A DNA stretch of 56,322 nt from Archangium sp. (lineage in GTDB: Bacteria; Myxococcota; Myxococcia; Myxococcales; Myxococcaceae). The notes beneath the pieces are model-generated. The model did no database searches. It was not told the DNA's origin and worked only from the letters and a program-made list of their open reading frames with translations. Position numbers and translations under genes: made by a program. Below, one piece after another: positions 33,549 to 42,849 of the stretch. Positions within the stretch are counted from its first letter, which is position 1. The number at the start of each line of letters is the position of its first letter. Location of the stretch: positions 1 to 56,322 of the forward strand of contig JALHMW010000030.1 in NCBI GenBank assembly GCA_022843845.1, given 5' to 3'.

Positions 33549-35741
33549 CTACGGACCGAGCGGCAGCGAGCCGACGTTCACGTTCATCTCTTCGGTTTTT
33601 CCAGCCGCGATCGTCACCGACAGCAGCCGATCTTTCGAGTCGCCGTCGACGACGCGAAGCTGATGCACTCCGGCCTCGATGGGCATCTTGATGAGCGGGG
33701 TCGAGCCGAGCGCATTCGAGCCGAGGAACACGGCAGCCGATGACGGATTCGCGGTGCGCAGCGAGAGGTAGCCGACCGAGTTCGCCTTCGCGCCCTTCGC
33801 GTCCTTCACGACCTGCACGGTGTTCGGGTCGCCTCGTTTGCCACCGCCGGAGTTCCTCCGCTCTTCCTTCTCTTTGAGCGCGTCCTTGAGGTCGCTGATC
33901 TGCTTCTGGAGATCGTCGATGCGTTTGGCGTTGGCGGCGGTCTCCTGCTTGCCCTGGCGCGCCTCGATCTTCAGTTGGCGTTGTTCTTCTTCGAGGCGGT
34001 TGAGCTGCTCGATCTGTGCGGTGATCTCCTGCAGCAGCGCGAGCCGATCGGGGTCCGCGGCGGCCGCTTCGATCTCCAGTTGACGCGCGCGCTCTTCAGC
34101 GAGCTTTCGCTCCTCTTCTTCTTTCTCGAGGACCCATTTCGGCTTGTCGCCCGACGACGGGGTTGCCGTGGTGTCGATGCGCTTCGGCCCGGTATCGACC
34201 ACGACGGGCTCTTCTTTGAACATCGCGGCGAGCGGGCCCTTCGTCACGGCCCAGCCGCCTCCGCCGAGCAGGCCGAGCACGAGCAGCACGGCCACGATCG
34301 TCATCGCCTTGCTGCCGCCACCACCGCCCTGCGCGGCTTCAGGGCTTCGCTGGCTGAACTCGTCGGAAACGACGCCGCGCGGGTTCGAGCGGGGCCTGGG
34401 CGGAATCGTCTCGTCCGACGGCCTCGGGCGCGGCTTCTTCGCCGTCTCGTCCTCGACCTCGACAGCTGGCAACGAGCGACGCGACTCACCACCGACCTTC
34501 GGGAGGCGCTGCGACGACTTCGACCGACTCTCGACGGCTGGGAGCTTCTGGCTCGAGGCGCCCTTCGCGCCGACCTTCGGCAACCGCTGGCTGGACGCCC
34601 CGGGGTTCTTGATGCCTGGTCGCGGGGCCGGCGTGGCCACGTTCTTCATGCCAGCGCCGTTGGTGATCTTCTTCCGGCCACCCGAGGCGTTGTCCTGCTC
34701 CTCCTGGGTGAGGCCCTCGACGGCGCGGCTCAAGCTGCTCACGTCCTTCGCTTCGTTGGCCAGCTCGAGGATCGACCGCGTGAGCGCGATCTTGTCGTCG
34801 AACAACTGCTTCATGAACTCCGCGACCTGCTCCTCCTCGAACATGTCGGAGCACGACTGCTCGATGGCGCGGGCGAACTCCTTGCCGGTGGCGAAGCGAC
34901 GGTCTCGGGACTTCTCGAGCCCCTTGAGCACGACGTTCGAGAACTGCTCGGTGATGTACGGGTTCACCGCGACGGGCGCCGGAGCCTGGCCCTCGACGAT
35001 CTTGAGCATCATGCCGGCGTCGGTCGGCGCGGTGAACAGCCGCTCTCCGCACAGCATCTCGTGGAGCATCACGGCCGTCGCGAACAGATCGGCGCGCCCA
35101 TCGAGCTGCTCGTTCTTCACCTGCTCGGGCGCCATGTAGCCCGAGGTGCCCTTCACGATGCCGACCTGCGTGCGATTGAGCCGGCCGCGCGCCTTGGCGA
35201 TGCCGAAGTCGATCACCTTCACGTCGCCCGTGTAGGTGATCATCACGTTCTTCGGGCTCACGTCGCGGTGCACCACCGGCAACGCCATGCCGGTCGACGG
35301 CTCGGTGAAGTGGTGCGCGTAGTGGAGCGCGAGCGCCGTGTCGCGAATCACCCGAGCCGCGAAGCCCGCCGGGATCTCGAGCTGCTTCTTCGCGGCGCGC
35401 TTGAGCACCTGCTCGAGGTTCTGGCCGGCGATGAACTCCATCGCGAGGTACAGCTCGCCCGACTGCGGGTCCTCGCCGAGATCGAAGACCTGGCCGATGT
35501 TGGCGTGGCTGAACGCCGCGGTGATGCGCGCCTCGTCGAGGAACATCTTCACGAAGGCTTCGTCGCGCTTCACGTCGGGCAGAATCTGCTTCACCGCGAC
35601 GAACTTCTTGAAGCCACCGGGGCCGGGCAGGAAGGCCAGGTACAGCTCCGCCATGCCGCCCATCGAGAGGCGGGTGAGGATCTCGTACTTGCCGATGAGT
35701 CGGCCCCGATCGAAATCCGAGGCCGCTTTCGCCGAACTCAT
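33549..35741 (-). CDS. membrane Ser/Thr protein kinase (Hanks type) with coiled-coil and PEGA-like C-terminus
   Basis: 730 residues. Kinase domain about 15-300: Gly loop [11 protein letters not shown], Lys51 (VAVKQIL), catalytic [10 protein letters not shown] with Asp160, Asp178 in IDFGIAK, and [10 protein letters not shown]. All catalytic residues are kept. HRDVSPKN is typical of myxobacterial kinases. A linker (about 350-470) contains four imperfect repeats of [18 protein letters not shown] type, rich in Ser and basic residues. One membrane helix lies at about 479-500. A Glu/Arg-rich coiled coil (about 540-650) follows, and then a small beta domain resembling PEGA ([35 protein letters not shown]), presumably periplasmic. 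It is the nearest kinase to the FHA proteins of the Tad-like locus and so a candidate source of their phosphothreonine targets. Confidence 0.93.
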   Translation of the reverse strand: MSSAKAASDFDRGRLIGKYEILTRLSMGGMAELYLAFLPGPGGFKKFVAVKQILPDVKRDEAFVKMFLDEARITAAFSHANIGQVFDLGEDPQSGELYLAMEFIAGQNLEQVLKRAAKKQLEIPAGFAARVIRDTALALHYAHHFTEPSTGMALPVVHRDVSPKNVMITYTGDVKVIDFGIAKARGRLNRTQVGIVKGTSGYMAPEQVKNEQLDGRADLFATAVMLHEMLCGERLFTAPTDAGMMLKIVEGQAPAPVAVNPYITEQFSNVVLKGLEKSRDRRFATGKEFARAIEQSCSDMFEEEQVAEFMKQLFDDKIALTRSILELANEAKDVSSLSRAVEGLTQEEQDNASGGRKKITNGAGMKNVATPAPRPGIKNPGASSQRLPKVGAKGASSQKLPAVESRSKSSQRLPKVGGESRRSLPAVEVEDETAKKPRPRPSDETIPPRPRSNPRGVVSDEFSQRSPEAAQGGGGGSKAMTIVAVLLVLGLLGGGGWAVTKGPLAAMFKEEPVVVDTGPKRIDTTATPSSGDKPKWVLEKEEEERKLAEERARQLEIEAAAADPDRLALLQEITAQIEQLNRLEEEQRQLKIEARQGKQETAANAKRIDDLQKQISDLKDALKEKEERRNSGGGKRGDPNTVQVVKDAKGAKANSVGYLSLRTANPSSAAVFLGSNALGSTPLIKMPIEAGVHQLRVVDGDSKDRLLSVTIAAGKTEEMNVNVGSLPLGP

Positions 35742-35820
35742 GCACCACGGACGCTAGCACGAGGCCTCGCGACCCAATCGCTCGTTCCGAAAAGATGTGG
35801 GTGCGAGTGCTCTCGAGCCC

Positions 35821-37095
35821 TCAGCGCTCTTTCCAGAGCGCGTACGGCCGATACGAGTCGCAGGTCGACGTCGCGCCGTACTGCCCGTCGGTGACGTTCC
35901 AGAAGCGGTAGCTCATCATCGCGCCCACCGTCACCGACGCGAGCCGGCCAGGCTCGACCGAAACCGCAGCAGCGCCATTCGTCAGCCTCTGTTTCGAGAA
36001 GGTGAGCTTTCCGCAGGTCGCGTCGAAGCGGCAGCCGACGGCGGCGGGCTCTCGCGTCACCGTGAAGGGCGCGAGGTCAGCGTCTCGCAGCACCGGCGCA
36101 CCGATGGCGCTATCAGCCGCGAACAGGAGCTCGTTGGTGGTCGCGTCGCGCAAGGTGACGCCCCGGATCGACTGGTTGTCGATGGTGCGGATCGCGACCA
36201 GGGCCTTCACGTCGGTGTTGGGCGAGAGCGAGGGGCCCCCGAGGCCACCGGGCAGCTTCACGTCGACGCGGCCAGTCCCTCCAGCGTTACTCAGCGTCAC
36301 CTGCAGCGTCTCGCCCGTGAACTGCGTCGCGGTGATGCGGCCAGTGCCCGTCTGCAGCACGCGGCCTCCGTCGGTCCCTTCACGCGCTTCGGTGAAGAAG
36401 CCCATCGACGTCCAGGTGACGATCAGCTCGGGCTGGGACGGGAAGGCGTTCGACGGACACCCGGCCGTGCAGCTCCCGTTCAGGCACAGCTCGCCTCGGC
36501 CGCGGCAATCGGCGGTCGTCACGCAGTCGGCGCCCTTGACGGGGCTGATCTCCACGAGGCCCTGCTGGGGCTGAAACTCTCGCGTCACGCAGGTCTGCAG
36601 ATTGGCTTGAGGGAAGACCGCCGACACCCGGCCGCCGTCGGTGGGCACGTCGACGCCGTCGAGCTGGTTCACGAAGCAAAGCTGCAGCTGGAAGGTCTCG
36701 TCGGGCGGCGCGTTCTCGGGCACCAGGCACACCTCACCGCACGTCGCCTGGCCTGCGACCTGGATCACGCCGTCCCACGAGCGTTCGGCCTGCCCGTTCG
36801 GAGAGATGCCGCGGACGAATCCCGTGATCCCTGCGTCGGGGCACTGGCAACTGCGATCGCAGATGCGATCGCACGACTGGCACTCACACGGCAGATCGTC
36901 GAACGAGAACCACTGGCCGTTGACGCTGCGCTGCACGGTCAACCCGAGCTGGCCCTTCGAGTCGTTGACGAGGAGCGGGTCACGCGTCGTGTTCTTCACA
37001 CGCAGGGTGACGGGCGTCGGCACGGCGGGCGCGCAGCGGCACCCCGACACCGAGAGCGTCAGGACGACGAGAGCCAGTGGCAGAAAAGCGCGCAT
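35821..37095 (-). CDS. Cys-containing lipoprotein of unknown function
   Basis: 424 residues from ATG 37095, where a lipoprotein signal begins (MRAFLPLALVVLTLSVSGC); upstream in-frame ATGs at 37218 and nearby give no signal peptide. The mature part begins CRCAPAVPTPVTLRVKN and has a dense Cys cluster near residues 55-75 (CECQSCDRICDRSCQC) and further pairs (DCVTTADCRGRGELCLNGSC). The C-terminal half is beta-rich without recognised motifs. The C-x-T-x-x-D-C-x8-C-x4-C tag resembles those in the Cys-rich lipoprotein at 38304 and the partial one at 56102. The gene is divergent from the VWA-like lipoprotein across 126 bases that should hold both promoters; no clear boxes stand out there. Confidence 0.75.
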   Translation of the reverse strand: MRAFLPLALVVLTLSVSGCRCAPAVPTPVTLRVKNTTRDPLLVNDSKGQLGLTVQRSVNGQWFSFDDLPCECQSCDRICDRSCQCPDAGITGFVRGISPNGQAERSWDGVIQVAGQATCGEVCLVPENAPPDETFQLQLCFVNQLDGVDVPTDGGRVSAVFPQANLQTCVTREFQPQQGLVEISPVKGADCVTTADCRGRGELCLNGSCTAGCPSNAFPSQPELIVTWTSMGFFTEAREGTDGGRVLQTGTGRITATQFTGETLQVTLSNAGGTGRVDVKLPGGLGGPSLSPNTDVKALVAIRTIDNQSIRGVTLRDATTNELLFAADSAIGAPVLRDADLAPFTVTREPAAVGCRFDATCGKLTFSKQRLTNGAAAVSVEPGRLASVTVGAMMSYRFWNVTDGQYGATSTCDSYRPYALWKER

Positions 37096-37221
37096 CTGTG
37101 ACGTGGGTGTCGTAGGCAGCCTGTGGGGCGAACGCAATCGAATGAAGAAGTCGAGGGAGTTACACGTCATGTCCCGCCCTTGCATGAGCCCACCCTGGTC
37201 TTTCATCGTGTGATGCACAGC

Positions 37222-38307
37222 ATGCGCCGCGTCCTCCCACTTGTGTTGCTCGCACTCGCGTCATGCGATCGCGTTGGCCGCGAGAACGGGCGCGTGAACG
37301 CGGTGCCAGACGTCGCGCCGCCGCGCCTGACGCCGGTCGAGATCAAGCCTCCCCGAATCGACCGGGCCACCGTGGGCCGCGTGAAGGTCGTCGATCCACC
37401 GCGGGTCGACGCGACGCAGATCGATCTCCTCCGGCAGGCCGATGGCGTCGTCGACATTCTCTGGGTCGTCGACGATTCGGGCTCGATGGTGAACGAGCGC
37501 CGGCGGCTGGTGAACAACTTCAATCGTTTCGTGCAGGAGCTGATCGCCCTCCGCGTCGACTTCCAGATGGGCGTCATCTCGATCGTGTCGAACGACGGTG
37601 GCCGGCTCCGCGGCATGCCGAACATCATCACCAACCGCACGCCCAACGCGCGCGCCGTCTTCGAGGCGAACACCACCTTCCCTGCGAGCCGCTCGCGGTG
37701 GGAGCAGGGCCTGCGCATGGCCGAGTTCGCGCTCACGCGGCCGAACACCACGACGCCCGGCGGCCCCAACGCCGGCTTCCTGCGCCCGAACGCAGCCCTC
37801 GCGGTGATCGTCGTGACCAACGAAGACGACTCCAGCTTCGGCACGACCGAGTACTTCGGCCGCGTGTTCCGCACGCTCAAGGGCAAGGGCAACGAGAACC
37901 TGGTGAGCTTCAGCATCATCGGCGGGCCGGTGCCGAACGGGTGCGTGCCTCCGGGAGAAGCGGGCCTGTACGGCAGCCTCGCCGAGCCGAGCTATCGCTA
38001 CACCGAGCTCGCGACGCGCACCGGCGGCATCGTCGGGAGCATCTGCGACGCCAGCTTCGAGCAGACGCTCATTCGCATCGCCCAGGCCCTCAACACCCTC
38101 AAGCGCGTCTTCCCGATGACCATCGTGCCCATCGCGTCGTCGATTCGCGTGACGGTGGTCGACGGCATGACGACGACCGTCATTCCGAAGGATGACGTCA
38201 CCGGCTGGCAGTACCGCGCTGACACCAACTCCGTCGTCTTCCTGGGCACGTACGTTCCGCCGCCCGGCTCCACCATTCGCATCGAATACGCCTTCGCCCG
38301 GCCATGA
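37222..38307 (+). CDS. lipoprotein with a von Willebrand A-like domain
   Basis: 361 residues from ATG 37222 (ATG 37213 gives three more residues). Lipoprotein signal MRRVLPLVLLALASC with lipid Cys15. After a Pro-rich stretch, a VWA-like Rossmann domain begins: VVDILWVVDDSGSMVNERRRLVNN. The metal-site motif D-x-S-x-S is complete (Asp84, Ser86, Ser88). Later strands are MGVISIVSNDGG, ALAVIVVTNEDDSS and LVSFSIIGGP. The last ~90 residues form a beta-rich domain (VTVVDGMTTTVIPKDDVTGW, TIRIEYAF). VWA domains bind proteins through a bound Mg2+. Its stop overlaps the start of the Cys-rich repeat lipoprotein (ATGA), so the two are probably made in equal amounts and may interact. Confidence 0.85.
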   Translation: MRRVLPLVLLALASCDRVGRENGRVNAVPDVAPPRLTPVEIKPPRIDRATVGRVKVVDPPRVDATQIDLLRQADGVVDILWVVDDSGSMVNERRRLVNNFNRFVQELIALRVDFQMGVISIVSNDGGRLRGMPNIITNRTPNARAVFEANTTFPASRSRWEQGLRMAEFALTRPNTTTPGGPNAGFLRPNAALAVIVVTNEDDSSFGTTEYFGRVFRTLKGKGNENLVSFSIIGGPVPNGCVPPGEAGLYGSLAEPSYRYTELATRTGGIVGSICDASFEQTLIRIAQALNTLKRVFPMTIVPIASSIRVTVVDGMTTTVIPKDDVTGWQYRADTNSVVFLGTYVPPPGSTIRIEYAFARP

Positions 38308-39725
38308 GCGCGCTCCGAGTCACCCTGCCCCTGTCGCTCCTGTTGGCCCTCGGCGGCTGCTCACGCACCGCGCTCGATGGGAGCTGTCCCAACGGCTACG
38401 CCTTCGACGAGGTGGCCGCGAAGTGTGTCTGTTCGACCGACGAAGGCTGCCCGACCGGCCACAGCTGCGAAGAGAAGCAGTGCATCTGCCGGAGCACCAC
38501 GTGCTGTCCCGACGGGTACGAGTACTCCACCGACGCCGAGGCGTGCGTGTGCCGCGACTCGAAGTGCTGCCCGAGGGATCACCGCTGGCTCGCCGATGAG
38601 CGCCGCTGTGTCTGTGACGCGGTGAACTGTTGCCCCGATGGCTACCGCTACGACGACACCGTCAAGTCGTGCGTGTGCGCCGGAGACGGCTGCTGTCCCA
38701 GGGGCTTCTCGTGGGACGAGGCGAAGCAGAGCTGCCGGTGCTCGGCCGACACCTGCTGCCCCATCGACTACGTCTTCGATCCCGTCAGCAGCGACTGCCT
38801 GTGCGCGCGCACCGACTGCTGCCCGCCCAACCACGTCTACAACCCGTCGGTCGGCGCCTGCGTGTGCACGGGCGACATGTGCTGCCCACCGGGCTTCCGC
38901 AAAGCCACCGATGGCTCGGAGCGGTGCGTGTGCATCAACAACGCGTCGTGTCCGGCGAACCAGTTCTGCGACATGGCGTCGGGCGGGTGCCGCTGCATGA
39001 GCAACGCGGGCTGCCCCACCGGCAACTTCTGCAACCCGCTCGGCTTCTGCCAGTCGTTCTCCTCGTGCACGTCGAACCTCGACTGCCCGTCGGGCACGTT
39101 CTGCGACACCACGACGACGCGGTGCATCGCCGATGGCCCATGCACCCTCGACGAGCACTGCCTGCCCAGCAACATCTGCAGCAGCCAGACGCTGAGCTGC
39201 CGCATGGGCTGCCGCACCGATGGTGACTGCGCGTTGCCCAGCGGCATGGTGACCGGAACCGCGCGGCTGGCGTGCGTGAACGGCCAATGCCAGCCGTTCT
39301 GTCGAGACAACCAGGGGTGCCCGGCAGGCCGGTTCTGCGACAAGACCAACGGCCAGTGCCTGACGCGCCCAGGCCGCATCGACTGCAACACCTGCGGCAC
39401 GGCGACCCAGACGTGCGGGCCGTCGACCACCGCGCGCTGCTTGTCCTTCGTGACGGAAGGTCAGACCGGCTCGTTCTGCGGCATGATCTGCCAGAACAAC
39501 GACGATTGCCCCTCGGGCTTCGACTGTGGCGGCGTCATCTTCTCGTGCCGCAACGGAGGCATCTGCGAGCCGGTGTCGGGCCAGACGATCGTGTGCAAGG
39601 GCTTCCAGGTCGAGAACGAGGAAGGCGAGCAGTTCTTCTGCTCGGGCGACAGCGGCAACCCGCACGTCTACTTCCGTGCGTGCGCGCCTCGCTCAGGGTT
39701 CTGCCCGGCGACCGCTGCGCCCTGA
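38304..39725 (+). CDS. Cys-rich repeat lipoprotein
   Basis: 473 residues. Lipoprotein signal MSALRVTLPLSLLLALGGC (lipid Cys19). Residues 28-66 contain two looser Cys units. Seven repeats then start exactly every 21 residues with CCP (67, 88, 109, 130, 151, 172, 193). Consensus is CCPxGYxYDxxxxxCxCxxDx, four cysteines each, with the third and fourth as C-x-C. Downstream are several C-x5-C-P-x-G-x-F-C units (NLDCPSGTFCDTTTTRC, NQGCPAGRFCDKTNGQC) resembling small disulphide knots. About 17 percent of residues are Cys overall in the repeat zone, so an oxidising compartment is needed. No known enzyme motif. It is coupled by ATGA to the VWA lipoprotein and converges on rsmI with four bases between stops. 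An adhesin or structural surface protein is the best guess. Confidence 0.88.
   Translation: MSALRVTLPLSLLLALGGCSRTALDGSCPNGYAFDEVAAKCVCSTDEGCPTGHSCEEKQCICRSTTCCPDGYEYSTDAEACVCRDSKCCPRDHRWLADERRCVCDAVNCCPDGYRYDDTVKSCVCAGDGCCPRGFSWDEAKQSCRCSADTCCPIDYVFDPVSSDCLCARTDCCPPNHVYNPSVGACVCTGDMCCPPGFRKATDGSERCVCINNASCPANQFCDMASGGCRCMSNAGCPTGNFCNPLGFCQSFSSCTSNLDCPSGTFCDTTTTRCIADGPCTLDEHCLPSNICSSQTLSCRMGCRTDGDCALPSGMVTGTARLACVNGQCQPFCRDNQGCPAGRFCDKTNGQCLTRPGRIDCNTCGTATQTCGPSTTARCLSFVTEGQTGSFCGMICQNNDDCPSGFDCGGVIFSCRNGGICEPVSGQTIVCKGFQVENEEGEQFFCSGDSGNPHVYFRACAPRSGFCPATAAP
38502..38942 (+). repeat. seven 63-bp (21-codon) repeats within the Cys-rich lipoprotein gene
   Basis: The spacing of the CCP codons is exactly 63 bases seven times without any insertion or deletion. 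The DNA has diverged between units and the protein pattern (CCP, aromatic at +5/+7, C-x-C at +14/+16) is conserved. Old amplification under purifying selection for cysteine position is the likely history. Confidence 0.92.
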
Positions 39726-39729
39726 CCCG

Positions 39730-40617
39730 TCACTTCAGCGAGACGCCGAGGCGATACACGTCCTGGCTCGGCCAGCCCGCGGCCTTCGCGACCTCGTTCG
39801 CAAGCGTCTTGAGGCGCTCCCCACGGGCGAGCCCCGCAGCGAGCGCCGCCGACACTTCGGCCTCAGACCAGCGCGCCCCGGCCGTCCGACCGTGAACGAG
39901 GAGCACGAGCTCGCCCAGGACTTCGCCACGGGCAGAGAGCGTCGCGTGGAGCTCCGACAGCGAGCCGCGAAGGAACTCTTCGTGGAGCTTGGTCACCTCA
40001 CGCGCGACACACGCGGGCCGATCGCCGAGCGCGTCTTTCAGCACCAGGAGCGTCTCGACGACACGTCGCGGAGACTCGTAGAGCACCAGCGTGGCGGAGA
40101 GGCCTGCGACCTCGTCGAGCATGGCGCGGGCCTCGCTCTGCGTGCGCGGCAAGAAGCCCAGGAAGTGGAACCGCGAGGTCGGCAGGCCAGACGCAGACAG
40201 GGCCGCGACGACGGCTGACGGACCCGGCACCGGGACGACGCGCACGCCTCCGGCGACACACTCGGCGACGAGGCGCTCTCCGGGGTCGCTGATGGCGGGG
40301 CTCCCGGCGTCGGAGATCAGCGCGAGCGATTGACCGTCTCGCAGGCGCTGCACGAGCGCCTCGGCGCGCGCGCCCTCTGCGAAGGCAGGCAGGCTCGTGG
40401 TGGGCGTCGAGATGCCGTACGAGTCGAGCAGCACCCGCGAATGCCGCGTGTCTTCGCAGGCGATGCAGTCGACCGCCTTGAGCACCTCGATGGCGCGGGC
40501 GGTGAAGTCGCCCAGGTTTCCGATGGGCGTCGCGACCAGATACAGCGTGGAGGGTTCGACCGATGCAGGCACGCGGAGGCGTGTACCAGAAGCGTCAGAA
40601 CCCGGCGTCGAACGCAT
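39730..40617 (-). CDS. rsmI: 16S rRNA (cytidine-1402-2'-O)-methyltransferase
   Basis: 295 residues from ATG 40617, which overlaps the end of yraN by 23 bases. A GTG at 40572 would give 280 residues and start nine residues before the conserved first strand, so it is a fair alternative. Signatures: LYLVATPIGNLGDFTARAIEVL, DCIACEDTRHSRVLL, LALISDAGSPAISDPGERLV, VPVPGPSAVVAALSASGLP and FLGFLPR. These match RsmI (YraL), a tetrapyrrole-methylase-fold SAM enzyme that acts on the P-site region of the 30S subunit. The usual length is about 285. Adjacency to yraN is also seen in many proteobacteria. Confidence 0.95.
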   Translation of the reverse strand: MRSTPGSDASGTRLRVPASVEPSTLYLVATPIGNLGDFTARAIEVLKAVDCIACEDTRHSRVLLDSYGISTPTTSLPAFAEGARAEALVQRLRDGQSLALISDAGSPAISDPGERLVAECVAGGVRVVPVPGPSAVVAALSASGLPTSRFHFLGFLPRTQSEARAMLDEVAGLSATLVLYESPRRVVETLLVLKDALGDRPACVAREVTKLHEEFLRGSLSELHATLSARGEVLGELVLLVHGRTAGARWSEAEVSAALAAGLARGERLKTLANEVAKAAGWPSQDVYRLGVSLK

Positions 40618-40966
40618 CGGGAATGATCTCGACGCGGCCGGTGCGCCCCCGGCCCACGACGCTGGCGACATCGAACTGAATCGCCCGGTTCATGAGGCGC
40701 TGACGTTGAAGGTACTGGAGCGCCGCGAGCACCACCTTGCGCTGCTTGCTCCGGCCCACCGTCATCGAGGGGTCGCCCCAGACGTCGGTCGCGCGCATGC
40801 GCACCTCGACGAAAGCGAGCTGAAGGCCTTTCTCAGCGACGATGTCGACCTCACCGCGGCGTGAGAGGACGTTTCGATCGCGCACGAGCCAGCCCTCGCG
40901 CTCGTAGTGCTCGACGACCAGGGTCTCGGCTTCGTCGCCGACGTCGCGCTTCGTCTTGGTGTCCAT
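40595..40966 (-). CDS. yraN: YraN family protein (UPF0102, endonuclease-like fold)
   Basis: 123 residues, the family's usual size. The signature runs GDEAETLVVEHYEREGWLVRDRNV then RRGEVDIVAEKGLQLAFVEVRMR. The Glu-Asp pair of GEVD and the Glu-Val-Arg of FVEVR correspond to the PD-(D/E)xK-like core (GEIDLI ... FVEVK), with Arg in place of the last Lys. The second half, SMTVGRSKQRKVVLAALQYL, is also typical. The molecular role in bacteria is not settled. It is upstream of rsmI on the same strand and overlaps it if the rsmI start at 40617 is right. Confidence 0.9.
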   Translation of the reverse strand: MDTKTKRDVGDEAETLVVEHYEREGWLVRDRNVLSRRGEVDIVAEKGLQLAFVEVRMRATDVWGDPSMTVGRSKQRKVVLAALQYLQRQRLMNRAIQFDVASVVGRGRTGRVEIIPDAFDAGF

Positions 40967-41004
40967 GGTGCCGCTATCGCACGTGGGGCTGACACGCCGA
41001 CGCG

Positions 41005-42156
41005 TCAGGGGCTGATGGGTGCCTCGAGGTGGGTCTCTTGCGTGAGCGTGAAGTCGCCATCCTTTCTCGTGGCCGTGAGCCGAACCGAGGCGAGCGTGCC
41101 AGTGACGCGGCCTCCACGCCCGTCGGGGAAGCCATCAAAGGTGCCCTCGATCGGCGACGTCGGTGAGGAGAACGACGGGTAGTTCGCGCGTGTCCACGGC
41201 GCGTCGACGGGAAACAGATCGACGCGGTAGTCCATCGCCCACGGCGCAGCGTCGAACGCGATGCTGAACGGCGTGCCCAGGCGCAGCGCCGCCGACACGC
41301 GTGGCGAGAGCGCCGCAAGAGGCAGCACGACGTTCGCCTCCCACGGCGTGTGCTGCCCCATACGCACGGTGATGCGGTTCTTCCCCGCGCGGAACAGATC
41401 GAGCGGCAGCGAGAAGTGGCGCTCGGCCGCGACGACGCCATTTACCTCGAGCACCACAGGGGCGTTGGCGTCGACGAAGCCGAGGCTGGTTTCGAGGCCG
41501 ATCCCCATGTCACTGACGCGAAGAAACCCGCGGGTGACGCGCACCGGGCTGGTGTCGGCGCAACCGGTCGAGAGCGCGAGGCACCGTGCGTACTCGAGCC
41601 GTTGATCGCGCCGAAGGTCGAGGTACGCGCCGCGCGTCGAGCCTCGGCCGCACTCGTCGTACTCGAGCGTGAAGTCCATGAACCGCCCGCCGGTCGAGGC
41701 GCCGACGAGCACGTCGCTGCGGAGCACGAAGACCACGCCCGAGGCCCGGGCTCCGCAGCGGTCTCGCTGCAAGACCGAGGCGGGTGGAGCCAGCCGCACG
41801 TCGAGCTGCGTCGAGTCTCTTCCCGTCGTGCCGAGGACCTGCAACTGGGTCGCGCCACGCCAGGCCACCGCCACGGTGTAGTCGCCCGCGGGCGCCGTCG
41901 AGTCGAGCATCAGCGTCGTCCGAAGCGTGCGGCCATCGGTCGGGTTCACCACCAGCACGCCGAGGTGCGGCTCCACGGTGTCAGCGGGCAGATCGTACCA
42001 CCCCGGCGACAGCGGAGCGTCGACGCTGCCACCCGCTGCGCCGCCTCCAGTCTGGGCAGGCGCCGAGGGGCTCGGAGGCGCTGAGCCGAGCTCGTCGACG
42101 ATCTCTCGACCACACCCCACCAGCAGCACCAGCATCAGTCCCACATTCGTTCGCAT
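41005..42156 (-). CDS. lipoprotein of unknown function
   Basis: 383 residues. A short lipoprotein signal MRTNVGLMLVLLVGC precedes a Gly/Ala/Pro linker and a beta-rich body with no family I recognise. Segments such as GDYTVAVAWRGATQLQVLG, FVLRSDVLVGASTGGRFMDFTLEYDECG, and ANVVLPLAALSPRVSAAL alternate hydrophobic and polar residues as in beta-sandwich proteins. Cysteines are few (RDRCGAR, YDECGRG, YARCLALSTGCAD) and could form two disulphides. It lies between yraN (38 bases downstream) and the HAD phosphatase gene (45 bases upstream), all on the minus strand, so co-transcription is possible. No function is proposed. Confidence 0.7.
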   Translation of the reverse strand: MRTNVGLMLVLLVGCGREIVDELGSAPPSPSAPAQTGGGAAGGSVDAPLSPGWYDLPADTVEPHLGVLVVNPTDGRTLRTTLMLDSTAPAGDYTVAVAWRGATQLQVLGTTGRDSTQLDVRLAPPASVLQRDRCGARASGVVFVLRSDVLVGASTGGRFMDFTLEYDECGRGSTRGAYLDLRRDQRLEYARCLALSTGCADTSPVRVTRGFLRVSDMGIGLETSLGFVDANAPVVLEVNGVVAAERHFSLPLDLFRAGKNRITVRMGQHTPWEANVVLPLAALSPRVSAALRLGTPFSIAFDAAPWAMDYRVDLFPVDAPWTRANYPSFSSPTSPIEGTFDGFPDGRGGRVTGTLASVRLTATRKDGDFTLTQETHLEAPISP

Positions 42157-42201
42157 GCCCCCGGTATGCCGGGGCCCGAAACGCGGACAACGAGCCCTGA
42201 C

Positions 42202-42849
42202 TCACTCCAGGGTGAGCAGATCGGTCGGCCGCACCAGCAGATCGCGCGCGCCGGCGTGAACGAGCTCGGCCTTTCCGCGGAAGCCCCACAGACACCCGAC
42301 GCTGCGCATGCCTGCGTTGCGGGCCGTGTTGATGTCGACGGCGGTGTCACCGACGAAGGCGATGTTCGCGGGCAGCACGTTGAGCGCGAGGGCCAACTCG
42401 AACGCGGCGGTGGGATCTGGTTTGCGTGGCACGCCGTCACGCTCACCGCGCACGTCGACGAACCTCCACTTCGAGAACTGCTTCTCGATCAGCGCACGGG
42501 TGAAGTCATCGCGCTTGTTCGAGAGGACCGCCAGCTTGATGCCGGCCGCGGTGAGGCCGTCGAGCAGCTCGGGAACCCCGGGGTATGGCGCGGTGTGCCG
42601 ATGATCGTTCGCGGCGTAGTGATCGCGGTAGCGGTCGACCAGCGTCTGCCACGGCACCTTCGCGTTCGTCGTGGCGGCGCGGCGCACCATCACGTCGACG
42701 CCTTCTCCAACGAACGTCTTGTAGGCCTCGATGGGGTGCACGGGCAGGCCGAAGTCGGCCAACGCCTGGTTCATCGCCTCGGCGAGATCGTGGATCGAGT
42801 CCGCGAGCGTTCCGTCGAGATCGAAGATGACGGCGTGAAACGGGAGCAT
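42202..42849 (-). CDS. HAD-superfamily phosphatase, phosphoglycolate-phosphatase-like
   Basis: 215 residues from ATG 42849, whose A is the last base of the upstream TGA; GTG 42852 is an alternative. HAD motifs are complete. Motif I is VIFDLDGTLADSIHDL (nucleophile and acid Asp). The cap (ALADFGLPVHPIEAYKTFVGEG) is of the C1 helical type. Motif II is LAVLSNK, motif III a Lys in RKPDPTAAFELALAL, and motif IV FVGDTAVDINTARNAG. The cap signature FVGxG and the overall length match Gph (2-phosphoglycolate phosphatase), although related pyrophosphatases and sugar phosphatases share these features. 2-Phosphoglycolate arises from 3'-phosphoglycolate ends in DNA repair. It is translationally coupled to the DUF1801 gene upstream. 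Confidence 0.88.
   Translation of the reverse strand: MLPFHAVIFDLDGTLADSIHDLAEAMNQALADFGLPVHPIEAYKTFVGEGVDVMVRRAATTNAKVPWQTLVDRYRDHYAANDHRHTAPYPGVPELLDGLTAAGIKLAVLSNKRDDFTRALIEKQFSKWRFVDVRGERDGVPRKPDPTAAFELALALNVLPANIAFVGDTAVDINTARNAGMRSVGCLWGFRGKAELVHAGARDLLVRPTDLLTLE

Noticed and set aside
38502..38942. EGF-like repeats
   Set aside because: The unit is 21 residues with CCP and CxC and four cysteines; EGF needs about 35-40 residues and six cysteines in another order.
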